DNA of 64,000 nt from Streptomyces yatensis (lineage in GTDB: Bacteria; Actinomycetota; Actinomycetes; Streptomycetales; Streptomycetaceae). The DNA is taken from positions 1,736,001 to 1,800,000 of the forward strand of contig NZ_CP072941.1 in the NCBI RefSeq assembly GCF_018069625.1, given 5' to 3'. Position 1 is the stretch's first letter. Each line of letters starts with the position of its first letter. Shown in pieces: positions 1 through 8,298 of this stretch. Under the pieces are notes generated by a model that searched no databases, was not told the DNA's origin, and saw only the letters and a program-made list of their open reading frames with translations. The translations under genes and the position numbers were made by a program.

Positions 1-345
1 CCATCCCCACATCTCCAGCGGACCGCCCGCCTCGGTGCCGACGAGCAGGGAGGTGTAGCTGCCCGCCTCGGTGGACCACATCCGTACCGCCTGCTCGGGC
101 GGGACGAAGGTCACCCGCGGCCCGTGCTCGTAGTCGAGCAGGGTGGTGATGCTCACGCCGAGCGCGTCCGCGAGCTTGACCGTGGTGCCCACGCTCGGAT
201 TCGTACGGGCCTGCTCGATCTGGATGATCATGCCCCGGCTGACCCCGGCGCGGGCCGCGAGGGCGTCGAGGGTGAAGCCGCGTTCGTTGCGCCACCGCTT
301 GAGGTTGCGGGCGAGCGACTGCGTGAGCTGATCGAGGTCCGTCAC
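1..345 (-). CDS. XRE-family regulator with cupin domain, 3' part outside window
   Basis: The visible 115 codons give a helix-turn-helix of the XRE type at about residues 12-68: the recognition region reads VSRGMIIQIEQARTNPSV, and is followed by a segment that looks like the start of a cupin sensor domain. Proteins of this layout repress or activate a neighbouring metabolic or transport gene in response to a small ligand. I chose the GTG at 345 because the ATG nearer the spacer (358) is out of frame. The gene is divergent from the DMT exporter, with about 100 bp between the two starts, so that exporter is the likely target (inference). The C-terminus runs off the left edge. Confidence 0.85.
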   Translation of the reverse strand, partial: MTDLDQLTQSLARNLKRWRNERGFTLDALAARAGVSRGMIIQIEQARTNPSVGTTVKLADALGVSITTLLDYEHGPRVTFVPPEQAVRMWSTEAGSYTSLLVGTEAGGPLEMWGW

Positions 346-444
346 GGTCCGGTCCGTCCATAATAGTGAATGGCGTAGTCGAGTGCAGTGAACTACTGTG
401 GGCTGTACTCCCACGTCCACCACACTGTACGGCGAGGTTTCACC

Positions 445-1311
445 ATGTCCGCACTCTTCGCGCTTGCCACCAGCCTGCTCTGGGGGCTGGCCGACTTCGG
501 CGGAGGGTTGCTCACCCGGCGCACACCCGCGCTCACCGTGGTCGTCGCCTCCCAGATCATCGCGGTGACCGTCCTCGGGGCCATCGTGGTGGCCACCGGC
601 GGATGGTCCGAGGCGGGGCCGCAGTTGTGGTTCGCGGCGGCGGCCGGTGTGGTCGGCCCGGCCGCGATGCTGTGCTTCTACCGGGCCCTCGCGCTCGGCC
701 CGATGGGCGTCGTCTCCCCGCTCGGCGCGCTCGGCGGGGTCATCGTGCCGCTCGGCGTCGCGCTGGTGCTCGGCGAGCGGCCCGGGCTGCTGCAGGTCTC
801 CGGGGTCGTGGTGGCGGTCGCGGGCGTGGTCCTGGCGAGCGGTCCGCAGACCGGCGGTGCGCCCGTCCAGCGGCAGACGCTCCTGCTCACCCTGGTCGCC
901 GCGCTGGGCTTCGGCTCGGTGATGGCGCTGATCGCCGAGGCGTCGACCACGCTGACCGGGCTCTTCCTCGCGCTGTTCGTCCAGCGGGTGTGCAATGTGG
1001 CGGTCGGCGGCACCGCGCTCCTCTTCTCCGTACGGCGGGGAAACCCCGGACTGCCCGAGGGCGGGATGGGCGTGGTGTGGGCGTCGCTGCCCGCGCTCGC
1101 CTTCGTGGGCCTCGCCGACGTGGCCGCGAACGGCACGTACAACCTCGCCGCCCACCACGGCCCGGTCACCGTCGCCGCGGTGCTCGCCTCCCTGTACCCC
1201 GTGGTGACCGCCCTCGCCGCCCGCGGACTGCTCGGCGAGCGGCTGCGGGTGGTGCAGGCCACGGGCGCCGGACTCGCCCTGGTCGGGACGCTGCTGCTGG
1301 CCACGGGCTGA
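445..1311 (+). CDS. EamA/DMT-superfamily transporter
   Basis: This 289-residue protein is almost wholly hydrophobic, with about ten membrane segments and two related halves, as in EamA drug/metabolite transporters. Typical features are the N-terminal LLWGLADFGGG helix and the repeated 'LGER' turn after the fourth helix of each half (VLGERPG near residue 110, LLGERLR near 265). It should export or import a small metabolite across the cytoplasmic membrane; the substrate cannot be read from sequence. An upstream in-frame ATG at 388 exists, but the hydrophobic family start fits ATG 445. It lies opposite the XRE-cupin gene, its probable regulator. Confidence 0.85.
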   Translation: MSALFALATSLLWGLADFGGGLLTRRTPALTVVVASQIIAVTVLGAIVVATGGWSEAGPQLWFAAAAGVVGPAAMLCFYRALALGPMGVVSPLGALGGVIVPLGVALVLGERPGLLQVSGVVVAVAGVVLASGPQTGGAPVQRQTLLLTLVAALGFGSVMALIAEASTTLTGLFLALFVQRVCNVAVGGTALLFSVRRGNPGLPEGGMGVVWASLPALAFVGLADVAANGTYNLAAHHGPVTVAAVLASLYPVVTALAARGLLGERLRVVQATGAGLALVGTLLLATG

Positions 1312-1332
1312 GCGGACCGCGGCCCGGCCCAT

Positions 1333-1452
1333 CCCGCGTAAGCGGCCCGGTCCCGTCCCGCGTAAGCGGCCCGGTCCCGTCCCGCGTAAGCGGCCCGGTC
1401 CCGTCCCGCGTAAGCGGCCCGGTCCCGTCCCGCGTAAGCGGCCCGGTCCCGT
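1333..1452. repeat. Five perfect 24-bp tandem repeats
   Basis: The spacer between the EamA gene and the FUSC gene contains five identical, head-to-tail copies of a 24-bp unit whose core is CCCGCGTAAGCGGCCCGG. A degenerate partial copy flanks each end. Because 24 is a multiple of three, every frame on both strands stays open or closed uniformly, which makes long spurious ORFs on the minus strand. Confidence 0.95.
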
Positions 1453-1495
1453 CCCACCATGCATAAGCCGACGCGTCCCAGGAACCCCCTACTCC

Positions 1496-2683
1496 ATGGC
1501 GCACATGATCGAGAACCTGTATGGGGTGCGGGCCGGAGCCCGAGGAGTCGCACAGGCCGCGGTCCGGGCGTGCCGCGGGCCGGGGCGGGAGCGGGACCTG
1601 GTCGTGCAGTCGCTGAAGGCCGCCGGGGCGGCCACCCTCGCCTGGGCGGTGTCGGGGTGGTGGCTGCGGGATCCGGTGGCGCTGATGGCGCCGTGGGTGG
1701 CGGTGGTCCTGGTGCAAGCCACCGTCTTCCGTTCGCTGTTCAAGGGGTTGCAGCAGCTGGTGGCCATCGCCGTCGGCACGCTCCTGGCGGCGGGGGCCGA
1801 AGCCCTGACGGGGAACACCCTGGCCTCGGTGGCCCTGGTCCTGCCGGTCGTGATGCTGCTCAGCAACTGGCCCCGCCTCGGCGACCAGGGCATCTACGGG
1901 CCCACCACCGCGCTGTTCACCCTCACCTCCGGCCCCGTGTCCAGCCTCACGGTCTCCCACCGGCTGCTGCAGGCGGTGCTGGGCGCCGCGATCGGCATCG
2001 CGGTCAACGCGCTGATCTTCCCTCCGGTCCATCTGCGGGACATACGGGAGAACCTCAGCGGTCTGGCCCGTGGCGCGGAGGACGCCCTCGCGTGCATGGC
2101 CGAGCGGCTGAGCGAGGAGGACTGGTCCGAGGAGACGGCCGCCGACTGGCGGCGGCTGTCGAATCGCCTCCAACAGCGGCAGGAGAGCCTGCGATCGGCA
2201 CGGCTGTGGAGCCATGAGAGCCTCCGGCTGAACCCCAGGCTGCCGTGGAGGGGGCGCCGGAAGCTGCCGCCGGTCCCCGACGAGAGCGAGGACCAGCGAT
2301 GGGGGTCGATCGTCGCGCAGATCGGCGGGATCACCAACACCATGATCGATATCGCCGACGAGAACCGCACCATCCCCTCCCCCGACCACCAGGCGCTCGG
2401 CGACTACGGCCGCCTCCTCTGTGCCCTGGCGGCCGCGTGCCGGGCCCGCGCGGATCTGATCTGCCTGCCCTCCGCCCCCGACGACGAGGAGACGCACACC
2501 CGACTCGACGAGGCCCTGGACTCGGTCGAACGGCGCCACGACGCCCTCCACAAGCACCTCTGCGACCAGCGCAGCGTCTCCGCCGCCACCACCGCCGTGC
2601 TGGGCACCCTGTTGATCCAGGCCCAGAACATCTGGCATGACATCGCCCCGGAGACCTGGCCCCGCGCCACCGCCGGGGCATAG
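1496..2683 (+). CDS. FUSC / aromatic acid exporter family protein
   Basis: A 395-residue protein. An N-terminal membrane block of about five to six helices lies at roughly residues 40-180 (including MAPWVAVVLVQATVF and LASVALVLPVVMLL). It is followed by a long, charged, helical cytoplasmic region to the C-terminus. This is the layout of single-unit FUSC/ArAE (DUF939-like) proteins, which are thought to efflux aromatic acids or similar compounds; the substrate is unknown here. ATG 1496 is preceded only by a weak AGGA, and the ATG at 1505 is an alternative. The 24-bp repeat array lies directly upstream and may separate it from EamA transcription. Confidence 0.8.
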   Translation: MAHMIENLYGVRAGARGVAQAAVRACRGPGRERDLVVQSLKAAGAATLAWAVSGWWLRDPVALMAPWVAVVLVQATVFRSLFKGLQQLVAIAVGTLLAAGAEALTGNTLASVALVLPVVMLLSNWPRLGDQGIYGPTTALFTLTSGPVSSLTVSHRLLQAVLGAAIGIAVNALIFPPVHLRDIRENLSGLARGAEDALACMAERLSEEDWSEETAADWRRLSNRLQQRQESLRSARLWSHESLRLNPRLPWRGRRKLPPVPDESEDQRWGSIVAQIGGITNTMIDIADENRTIPSPDHQALGDYGRLLCALAAACRARADLICLPSAPDDEETHTRLDEALDSVERRHDALHKHLCDQRSVSAATTAVLGTLLIQAQNIWHDIAPETWPRATAGA

Positions 2684-2754
2684 CACCCGGCCGTCGGGGT
2701 ACACCGGTGCAGTCCCCGCGGTGGTGTCGGGGCGGAGTGTGAGGAGTGGTGCCC

Positions 2755-3528
2755 ATGAAGCCGATCGGCCACGCACGGCCGGGATTCCCCTGCTGGGTGA
2801 GTCTCGCCGCCCCCAGCATCCAGGCGGCGCAGGAGTTCTACACCGCGGTGCTCGGGTGGACCTGGCGCCCCACCGGGATGGGTGAGGAGTTCCGTACGGC
2901 GCTGTTCGGCGGCGCGCCGGTGGCCGGGGTCGGAGCACTCGCGAACAGCCTTCGGAGCGCGGCCGCCTGGACACCGTTCTTCGCCGTGGAGGACGCGGAC
3001 GCCACCGCGGCACGGATCCATGAGCGGGGCGGCACCGTCGGCGTCGGCCCGCTCCCCTTCGGCCCGGGCCGCCGCGCCGCGCTGGCCGCCGACCGCGACG
3101 GCGCCGTCTTCGGCTTCTGGGCGGGGGAGGCGCTGCCCGGCTGGCCGTCGGGTCCGGACGGCGCCCCGGCCTGGCTGGAGCTGCGCACGCGCGACGCGTT
3201 CGCGGTCGCCCTCTTCTACGGCGAGGTCTTCGGCTGGGCGTCCCCGGAGGGCAGCTGCTCGGTGGAGTACGAGAACGACGAGGTGATCGTGCGCGAGGCG
3301 GGGCGCAAGCTGGCGGTGGTCCACGGCGGCGCCGTCGAGCAGGCCCCCGACCCGGAGGTCCGGCCGCGCTGGTACGTCCACTTCCGCGTCCCGGATGTGA
3401 CGGCCGCGGTGACGGCGGCCCGTGCCGCCGGAGGCACGGTCGCCCTCGCGCCGACCGCCTCCCCCGCCGGCCGTCAGGCGATCCTGCGCGACCCGGACGG
3501 CGGGCTGTTCACCGTCACCGCCGCCTGA
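2755..3528 (+). CDS. Tandem VOC (glyoxalase-fold) domain protein
   Basis: A 257-residue protein made of two VOC/glyoxalase units, at about residues 8-125 and 135-255. Each has the diagnostic pattern of an aromatic helix (AQEFYTAVLGW; VALFYGEVFGW) and a C-terminal 'DPDG' strand (LRDPDGGLFTV). Such two-domain proteins bind a metal and small hydrophobic molecules; some give antibiotic resistance, but most are uncharacterised. The start is ATG 2755, with GGAG eight bases upstream; two GTG codons precede it in frame. It is probably monocistronic. Confidence 0.85.
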   Translation: MKPIGHARPGFPCWVSLAAPSIQAAQEFYTAVLGWTWRPTGMGEEFRTALFGGAPVAGVGALANSLRSAAAWTPFFAVEDADATAARIHERGGTVGVGPLPFGPGRRAALAADRDGAVFGFWAGEALPGWPSGPDGAPAWLELRTRDAFAVALFYGEVFGWASPEGSCSVEYENDEVIVREAGRKLAVVHGGAVEQAPDPEVRPRWYVHFRVPDVTAAVTAARAAGGTVALAPTASPAGRQAILRDPDGGLFTVTAA

Positions 3529-3724
3529 CGGACGGCCCGAAGCGGCCCGCTCCGGCTCACCTCGCCCCGGCCCGGCTGAGTCCACGCCACCCCGCCCCGG
3601 CTCGGCGTATGGCGGAAAGACGGCGCGGACCGGTGACGAAGCCGGTCCGGCCGGGAAGCCGTGGTGGCGACGGGCGCGCGGGAACACCCTGCCGTCCGCA
3701 CTGTCGGCAGGACGGAGAGCGGTG

Positions 3725-4279
3725 ATGGCCACCACGGCGGACGAAACCCGGGCCGGTCTGCCCACGCCGCACACCATCCGGCTCCCGGGGATCGTGCTGG
3801 GCGTGGGGCTGGGCGGCTTCCTCGACGGGATCCTGCTGCACCAGCTCCTGCAGTGGCACCACATGCTCAGCGGCACCGACCACGACCACATCGGGGTCAG
3901 GTACTACAACCCGCACACCGTCCCCGGGCTGGAGATGAACACCGTGTGGGACGGGATCTTCCACGCCGTGTGCTGGATCGCGGTCCTGCTGGGGCTGGCG
4001 ATCCTCTACGCCCGGGTCACCCACGACCGCCGCCGGGTGTGGGGCTCGCGCGTGCTGTGGGGCTGGATCCTGGTCGGCTGGGGCCTGTTCAACCTGGTCG
4101 AGGGGGTGCTGGACCACCAGATCCTCGGCATCCACCATGTCCGCGGCGGCCCGGAGCAGGCGTGGTGGGACGCCGGTTTCCTGATCCTGGGCGCCCTTCT
4201 GGTGGCCGGCGGCTATCTGCTGCAGCGCGGCGGGGCGCCCTCCGGCCCCGAGGCACCCCACGCCACCGGGCCCAGGTGA
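3725..4279 (+). CDS. DUF2243 family membrane protein
   Basis: A 184-residue protein with four predicted membrane helices. It has the conserved N-terminal GFLDGILLHQLLQWHHM segment and a later NLVEGVLDHQILGIHHV block, both rich in histidine, as in DUF2243 proteins. The histidines suggest metal or haem handling in the membrane, and the family is often next to CtaG, as it is here. The SD GGAGAG stands just upstream of ATG 3725. Its TGA overlaps the ATG of the CtaG gene by one base, so the two are surely co-translated. Confidence 0.85.
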   Translation: MATTADETRAGLPTPHTIRLPGIVLGVGLGGFLDGILLHQLLQWHHMLSGTDHDHIGVRYYNPHTVPGLEMNTVWDGIFHAVCWIAVLLGLAILYARVTHDRRRVWGSRVLWGWILVGWGLFNLVEGVLDHQILGIHHVRGGPEQAWWDAGFLILGALLVAGGYLLQRGGAPSGPEAPHATGPR

Positions 4280-5154
4280 TGGGTGGCGGCGCGGCGCATC
4301 CCGGCCATGGACACGGCGGGGGCGGCGGCCCCCTGGACGTATGGCTGCCGGGCCTCGCCCTGCTGGTGTGCGCCGCCGCCTACGCGCTGGCGGTCCGCCG
4401 CGCCCGTCGCCGCAACCCCGCCCAGGGCTGGCCGGCCGCCCGATCGGTGAGCTTCGCGGCCGGGCTCGCCCTCCTGGCCCTCGCGCTGCTTCCGCCCCTC
4501 GCGCCGTTCGCCCATCGGGACTTCCGCGGCCATATGGTCCAGCATCTGCTGCTCGGGATGTATGCACCCCTGGCGCTGGTGCTCGCGGCCCCGGTCACCC
4601 TGCTGCTGCGCGCCCTGCCCCCGCACCGCGGCCGATGGCTGACCGCGGTGCTGCGCACCCGCCCCGCGCGGCTGCTCGCCCACCCCGTCGCCGCCCTGCT
4701 GCTGACCACCGGTGGGCTGGTGCTGCTGTACTTCACCCCCCTCTACGACACCGTCATGGGCCGACCGGGGTGGCACTGGCTGACACACGCCCATTTCCTG
4801 CTCTCGGGCTGGCTGTTCGCCTATGTCATCGCCGGTCCCGACCCGGCGCCCGCCCGGCCGGGTGTGCCGGCCCGACTGGTGGTCCTCGGCCTCGCCATCG
4901 CGGCCCACGCCACCATCGCCCAGTTGATGTACGGGGGCTTCTGGGTCGAGGTCCACGCGCCGATCGCCGAGGTCCAGGGCGGCGCGGAGATCATGTACTA
5001 CGGCGGCGACGTCGCCGAGCTCCTGCTGGCCGCGGCCCTCGTCGCCACCTGGCGTCCCGTACGGACCCCTCGGAGTGCGTACGGGACACGGCTACGCTCG
5101 GTGCGGCGCCCGACCGGGCGGCTCGAGGAGGGGATGCGTGATGGCGGAGCATGA
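4279..5154 (+). CDS. CtaG/Caa3-type cytochrome c oxidase assembly protein
   Basis: A 291-residue membrane protein with about seven helices and a short His/Gly-rich N-terminus (HPGHGHGGGGG). The HRDFRGHMVQHLLLGMYAPLALVL segment and the later HWLTHAHFLLSGWLFAY region are the histidine-bearing helices of the CtaG_Caa3 family, linked to copper delivery or assembly of caa3-type oxidases. It overlaps the preceding DUF2243 stop by one base, and the following mycoredoxin-like start lies inside its 3' end. The three genes therefore form one operon, plausibly for a copper-protein or redox role. Confidence 0.85.
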   Translation: MGGGAAHPGHGHGGGGGPLDVWLPGLALLVCAAAYALAVRRARRRNPAQGWPAARSVSFAAGLALLALALLPPLAPFAHRDFRGHMVQHLLLGMYAPLALVLAAPVTLLLRALPPHRGRWLTAVLRTRPARLLAHPVAALLLTTGGLVLLYFTPLYDTVMGRPGWHWLTHAHFLLSGWLFAYVIAGPDPAPARPGVPARLVVLGLAIAAHATIAQLMYGGFWVEVHAPIAEVQGGAEIMYYGGDVAELLLAAALVATWRPVRTPRSAYGTRLRSVRRPTGRLEEGMRDGGA

Positions 5155-5422
5155 GGACCGAGACGGAGTGGTGGTGTACTGGCGGCCGCTGTGCCCGTTC
5201 TGTATGCACCTGCGCACGCGGCTGCGCCTCGCCCGGCTGCGGCACACCGAGGTGAACATCTGGCGGGATCCGGAGGCGGCCGCGTTCGTCCGCTTGGTCG
5301 CGGACGGGAACGAGACGGTGCCGACCGTGACGGTGGCCGGCCGGCCCATGGTGAACCCGTCGATGGGTGAGCTGATGGAGGCGGTCAGGACCCACGCCCC
5401 GCACGTCCTGTCCAAGGACTGA
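5141..5422 (+). CDS. Mycoredoxin/glutaredoxin-like thiol oxidoreductase
   Basis: A 93-residue thioredoxin-fold protein with an active-site CPFC at residues 18-21 and a cis-proline TVPTV near residue 65. These match actinobacterial mycoredoxin-type glutaredoxins that reduce mixed disulfides with mycothiol, though the four-residue motif is CPFC rather than the commoner CGYC/CPYC. Start ATG 5141 has GAGGAGGGG eight bases upstream and lies inside the end of the CtaG gene. That coupling suggests it keeps thiols of the oxidase assembly system reduced (inference). Confidence 0.85.
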   Translation: MAEHEDRDGVVVYWRPLCPFCMHLRTRLRLARLRHTEVNIWRDPEAAAFVRLVADGNETVPTVTVAGRPMVNPSMGELMEAVRTHAPHVLSKD

Positions 5423-5606
5423 TGAGGGGTGTCGTACCGGGCGGGCCGGGGTACCCGCCTCGCAAGCCGTCGGCGTACCCCCGGGGGAACACGGTGGCCA
5501 GGCCCTTCCGGTCCAGACCACGGGCCGGAAGAGCCGCCCGGCTGATGCGTCGGCCCCAGCCGATGCGTCAGCCGCCAATATCGCCCGTCAGCCGTCACTA
5601 CCGGCC

Positions 5607-6308
5607 TCAGCCGTCGATACCGCCGCTCTCGCAGATCTGCCGGGCGAGATCCCGCAGCTTGACGTTACGCTCCTGGGAGACCCGCCGCATCAGCGCGAAG
5701 GCGTCATCCTCGGTGATCTTCAGCCGTTCCATGAGGATGCCCATGGCCTCGCCGATGGTGTGCCGGGTCTCGATCGCCTGCTGGAGCTGGTCGGCGGTGC
5801 GGGCGCTGGAGAAGGCGACCGCGCCGTGCGAGGCGAGCAGCCAGCCGGCCGTCTCGCTGGCCTTGGTGAAGGCGGCGGGGCGCGCCGAGTAGAGGTTCAG
5901 GGCGCCGAGGTTCTCCTTCTCGGTGTAGAGCAGGAATCCCATCATGCTGCCGATGCCGAGGTCGCGGGCCTGGCTGACGAAGGCCGGCCAGCGCTCCTCG
6001 GGCTGGGTGAAGTCCTTGATCCGGAACACCCGCTCACCGCCCAGCCGCCGGGCCGCGTCGAAGCACGGCCCCTCGCCGAGCCGTTCCTGCAGCCGGTCGG
6101 AGCGGACCACCAGGCTGTCGGTGGGGGCGAGCGACTCCACCCGCTTGCCGCGGAGCATCAGAATGCCGGCCGCGTCGCAGCCGTCCACGATGTCCACCGC
6201 GCACTCGGAGATCCGCTCGAGAGTGGCCTCCACGGATTCCTGCGCCAGCAGGTCCCGCGCCATGGTGGCCATGCGTTCGGCGAAGACTTCCCAGTCCATG
6301 ACCACCAT
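5607..6308 (-). CDS. GAF and ANTAR domain protein
   Basis: A 233-residue soluble protein. Residues 10-165 form a GAF sensor domain (GEGPCFDAARR, then MGFLLYTEKENLGALNLYS). Residues 175-228 form an ANTAR RNA-binding helix bundle (RHTIGEAMGILMERLKITEDDAFALMRRVS). ANTAR proteins bind two-hairpin leader RNAs and prevent termination, so this one should act as a signal-dependent antiterminator. ATG 6308 and ATG 6299 are both possible; neither has a strong SD. No dual-hairpin target was identified nearby. It is 14 bp downstream of the carbonic anhydrase gene and probably shares its transcript. Confidence 0.88.
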   Translation of the reverse strand: MVVMDWEVFAERMATMARDLLAQESVEATLERISECAVDIVDGCDAAGILMLRGKRVESLAPTDSLVVRSDRLQERLGEGPCFDAARRLGGERVFRIKDFTQPEERWPAFVSQARDLGIGSMMGFLLYTEKENLGALNLYSARPAAFTKASETAGWLLASHGAVAFSSARTADQLQQAIETRHTIGEAMGILMERLKITEDDAFALMRRVSQERNVKLRDLARQICESGGIDG

Positions 6309-6322
6309 CCGATCACATCGAG

Positions 6323-6868
6323 TTACTCGCCGCCTCTGAGCGCTTCCCGGTACTGCTCGGCCCGGTCCGCGTACACCTGGGCGTTGAGCTTGATGCCTTC
6401 CCGTTCCTCGTCGGTGAGGGCGCGCTTCACCTTCGCCGGCACCCCGGCCACCAGTGAGCCGGGCGGTATCTCCATGCCCTGCGGCACCAGGGCCTGGGCG
6501 GCGACCAGCGATCCGGCACCGACCCGGGCGCCGTTGAGGACCGTGGCCCCCATGCCGATGAGCACATCGTCCTCGACCGTGCAGCCGTGCACGACCGCGT
6601 TGTGCCCGACGGAGACCCGCTCACCGATCGAGACCGGGAATCCGGGGTCGACGTGCACCGTGCAATTGTCCTGGATATTGCTGTCCGCGCCGACGACGAT
6701 GGGGCCGCCGTCGCCCCGTAGCACCGCCTGGTACCAGATGCTCGCTCCCGCGGCCAGCACGACCTCGCCGATCACCACCGACGTGGGAGCCACGAACGCC
6801 TCGGGGGCGATCTGTGGCTCCTTGCCGCCGATACCGAAGATCAAGGCGTCCCGCACCGTTACTCCCAC
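6323..6868 (-). CDS. Gamma-class carbonic anhydrase family protein
   Basis: A 181-residue left-handed beta-helix of hexapeptide repeats. The zinc-ligand pattern of gamma-carbonic anhydrases is present: NCTVHVD (His72) and VGHNAVVHGC (His89, His94). Many such proteins are true CO2 hydratases and others have lost activity, so the enzymatic call is tentative. The start is GTG 6868 with GAGG nine bases upstream. The gene runs in the same direction as DedA upstream and GAF-ANTAR downstream. Confidence 0.85.
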   Translation of the reverse strand: MGVTVRDALIFGIGGKEPQIAPEAFVAPTSVVIGEVVLAAGASIWYQAVLRGDGGPIVVGADSNIQDNCTVHVDPGFPVSIGERVSVGHNAVVHGCTVEDDVLIGMGATVLNGARVGAGSLVAAQALVPQGMEIPPGSLVAGVPAKVKRALTDEEREGIKLNAQVYADRAEQYREALRGGE

Positions 6869-6928
6869 CTGGTTGTCCTCTTCGTGTTCCCCGCCCTGGC
6901 CGGTCCACCGCTTCGGCAGGCGACCGCC

Positions 6929-7600
6929 TCAGTCGCCGGCCCGGACCGGCTCCGGCTCGGCCGTCTCGGAATCGGCCGTCGTGACCGCGGCGGTGGGCTT
7001 GGCCTTCTTGGAGCGCCACTTCATGACGAGCATCGAGCCGAGGCCGAAGAGCAGGGCCAGCACGAGCCCGAGCCAGGAGAAGCGCTTGAGCCAGTCCTCG
7101 GCGACCTTGCCCAGGGAGTAGATGACCGCGGTGGTGCCACCGGCCCAGATGATGCCGCCGAGCACATTGGCGATGAGGAACTTCCAGTACGGCATCTGCA
7201 GCACACCCGCGAGCGGACCCGCGAAGATGCGCAGCAGTGCGATGAAACGGCCGACGAAGACCGCCCACATGCCCCACTTCTGGAAGGAGCGCTCGGCGGT
7301 CGCCACATGTTCGGCGCTGAAGTGCTTGGGGAATTTGCGGCCCAGCCAGGTGAGGAGTGGCTGGCCGCCCTTGCGGCCGATGAGATAGCCGATGGAGTCG
7401 CCGATCACCGCGCCCGCGATGGCGCTGGCGCCGAGGACGTAGGGGTTGATGTGGTCCTGTGAGGCCGCCAGCAGCGTCGCGCTGACGAGGACGATCTCAC
7501 CGGGAAGCGGGATTCCCAGGCTCTCCAGGCCGATGACGAGACCCACCAGCAGATACACGCTGACCGCGGGTACGGTCTCGAGCCATTCCTCGATATGCAA
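6929..7600 (-). CDS. DedA family membrane protein
   Basis: A 223-residue DedA/SNARE-associated protein: ESLGIPLPGEIVLVSATLLAA near the N-terminus, GRKGG and FVGRFIALLRIFAGPLAGVLQMP in the middle, and terminal hydrophobic helices. The tail is lysine-rich and cytoplasmic (WRSKKAKP). DedA proteins are undecaprenyl-phosphate or phospholipid flippase-like transporters needed for envelope homeostasis. The start is TTG 7600, preceded by a strong GGGGAGGAA. Another related-fold protein (TVP38 type, 13.5 kb) and UppP (16 kb) occur in the same window. Confidence 0.88.
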   Translation of the reverse strand: MHIEEWLETVPAVSVYLLVGLVIGLESLGIPLPGEIVLVSATLLAASQDHINPYVLGASAIAGAVIGDSIGYLIGRKGGQPLLTWLGRKFPKHFSAEHVATAERSFQKWGMWAVFVGRFIALLRIFAGPLAGVLQMPYWKFLIANVLGGIIWAGGTTAVIYSLGKVAEDWLKRFSWLGLVLALLFGLGSMLVMKWRSKKAKPTAAVTTADSETAEPEPVRAGD

Positions 7601-7750
7601 CGCCGGTTCCTCCCCATGTGGCGATCGCTTCCCGGCGTGCGCCGGACGGGAGCGCGGCGCACCCCGGGAAGACTACTCAATCGGCACGCGGTCGCCATCA
7701 TCCCCAGGTCGTGCTCCCGCTCGCGTCGAGTCCGGCGAAGGGATGACCGC

Positions 7751-8203
7751 TCAGGACTGGGGACGTAGGGTCCACACGATGGACATCTCGCCGGTGACGG
7801 CGCCGTCCTCCCGGGTGATCGCGACGTTCACCGGGAATTCGGGGCGCTTCCCCGCGTCCAGCTCGGCGACCACCTCGGCGGCGGTCCGGCCGAGGGTGGC
7901 GGTCGCGGTGACCGGACCCTTGGCGAGCTTCTTGTAGCCGATCTCGGCACGCACGGCCAGCGGTACGGCGCGGCCGAGCTGATCGCTGAACGCCGCCAGC
8001 ACGATCGCGCCGCTCGCGGACTCGGCCAGGGTGAACATCGCGCCCGCGTGGGGGCCGCCGACGTGGTTGTGGAAGTCGGACTGGTCGGGCAGGCGCAGCA
8101 CCGCGCGCTCGGGCGACGCCTCGATGAACTCCAGGTTCAGGGTGCGCACCATGGGAACCGTGGCGGCGAGCATCTCACCGACGGAAGGCTGAGTTTCTGA
8201 CAT
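7751..8203 (-). CDS. Hotdog-fold thioesterase-like protein (DUF4442/PaaI type)
   Basis: A 150-residue hotdog protein. HNHVGGPHAGAMFTLAESASG is the conserved helix region of DUF4442/PaaI-like proteins, and a C-terminal beta-sheet ends in MSIVWTLRP. These act on acyl-CoA or acyl-carrier thioesters; the substrate is unknown. I used ATG 8203 as start, because the upstream extension to 8611 is antisense to the Pro/Gln-rich gene and is not coding. It is divergent from that gene, with about 95 bp between starts. Confidence 0.82.
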   Translation of the reverse strand: MSETQPSVGEMLAATVPMVRTLNLEFIEASPERAVLRLPDQSDFHNHVGGPHAGAMFTLAESASGAIVLAAFSDQLGRAVPLAVRAEIGYKKLAKGPVTATATLGRTAAEVVAELDAGKRPEFPVNVAITREDGAVTGEMSIVWTLRPQS

Positions 8204-8298
8204 GCCACGGAAGTTACCACCCAGTAGAAAACGGCGGAAGGGGCGGTTCACGGGGCAGCCGTAGCAGCCGTCGTCGGCCCCCTCTATCGTTACTCGCC

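Noticed and set aside
1333..1452. CRISPR array
   Set aside because: Direct 24-bp copies with no unique spacers.
1166..3013. Long minus-strand ORF (about 615 codons) across EamA end, 24-bp repeats and FUSC
   Set aside because: It is antisense to clear transporters; it stays open because of high GC and the 24-bp array, and its protein is low-complexity Arg/Pro/Gly.
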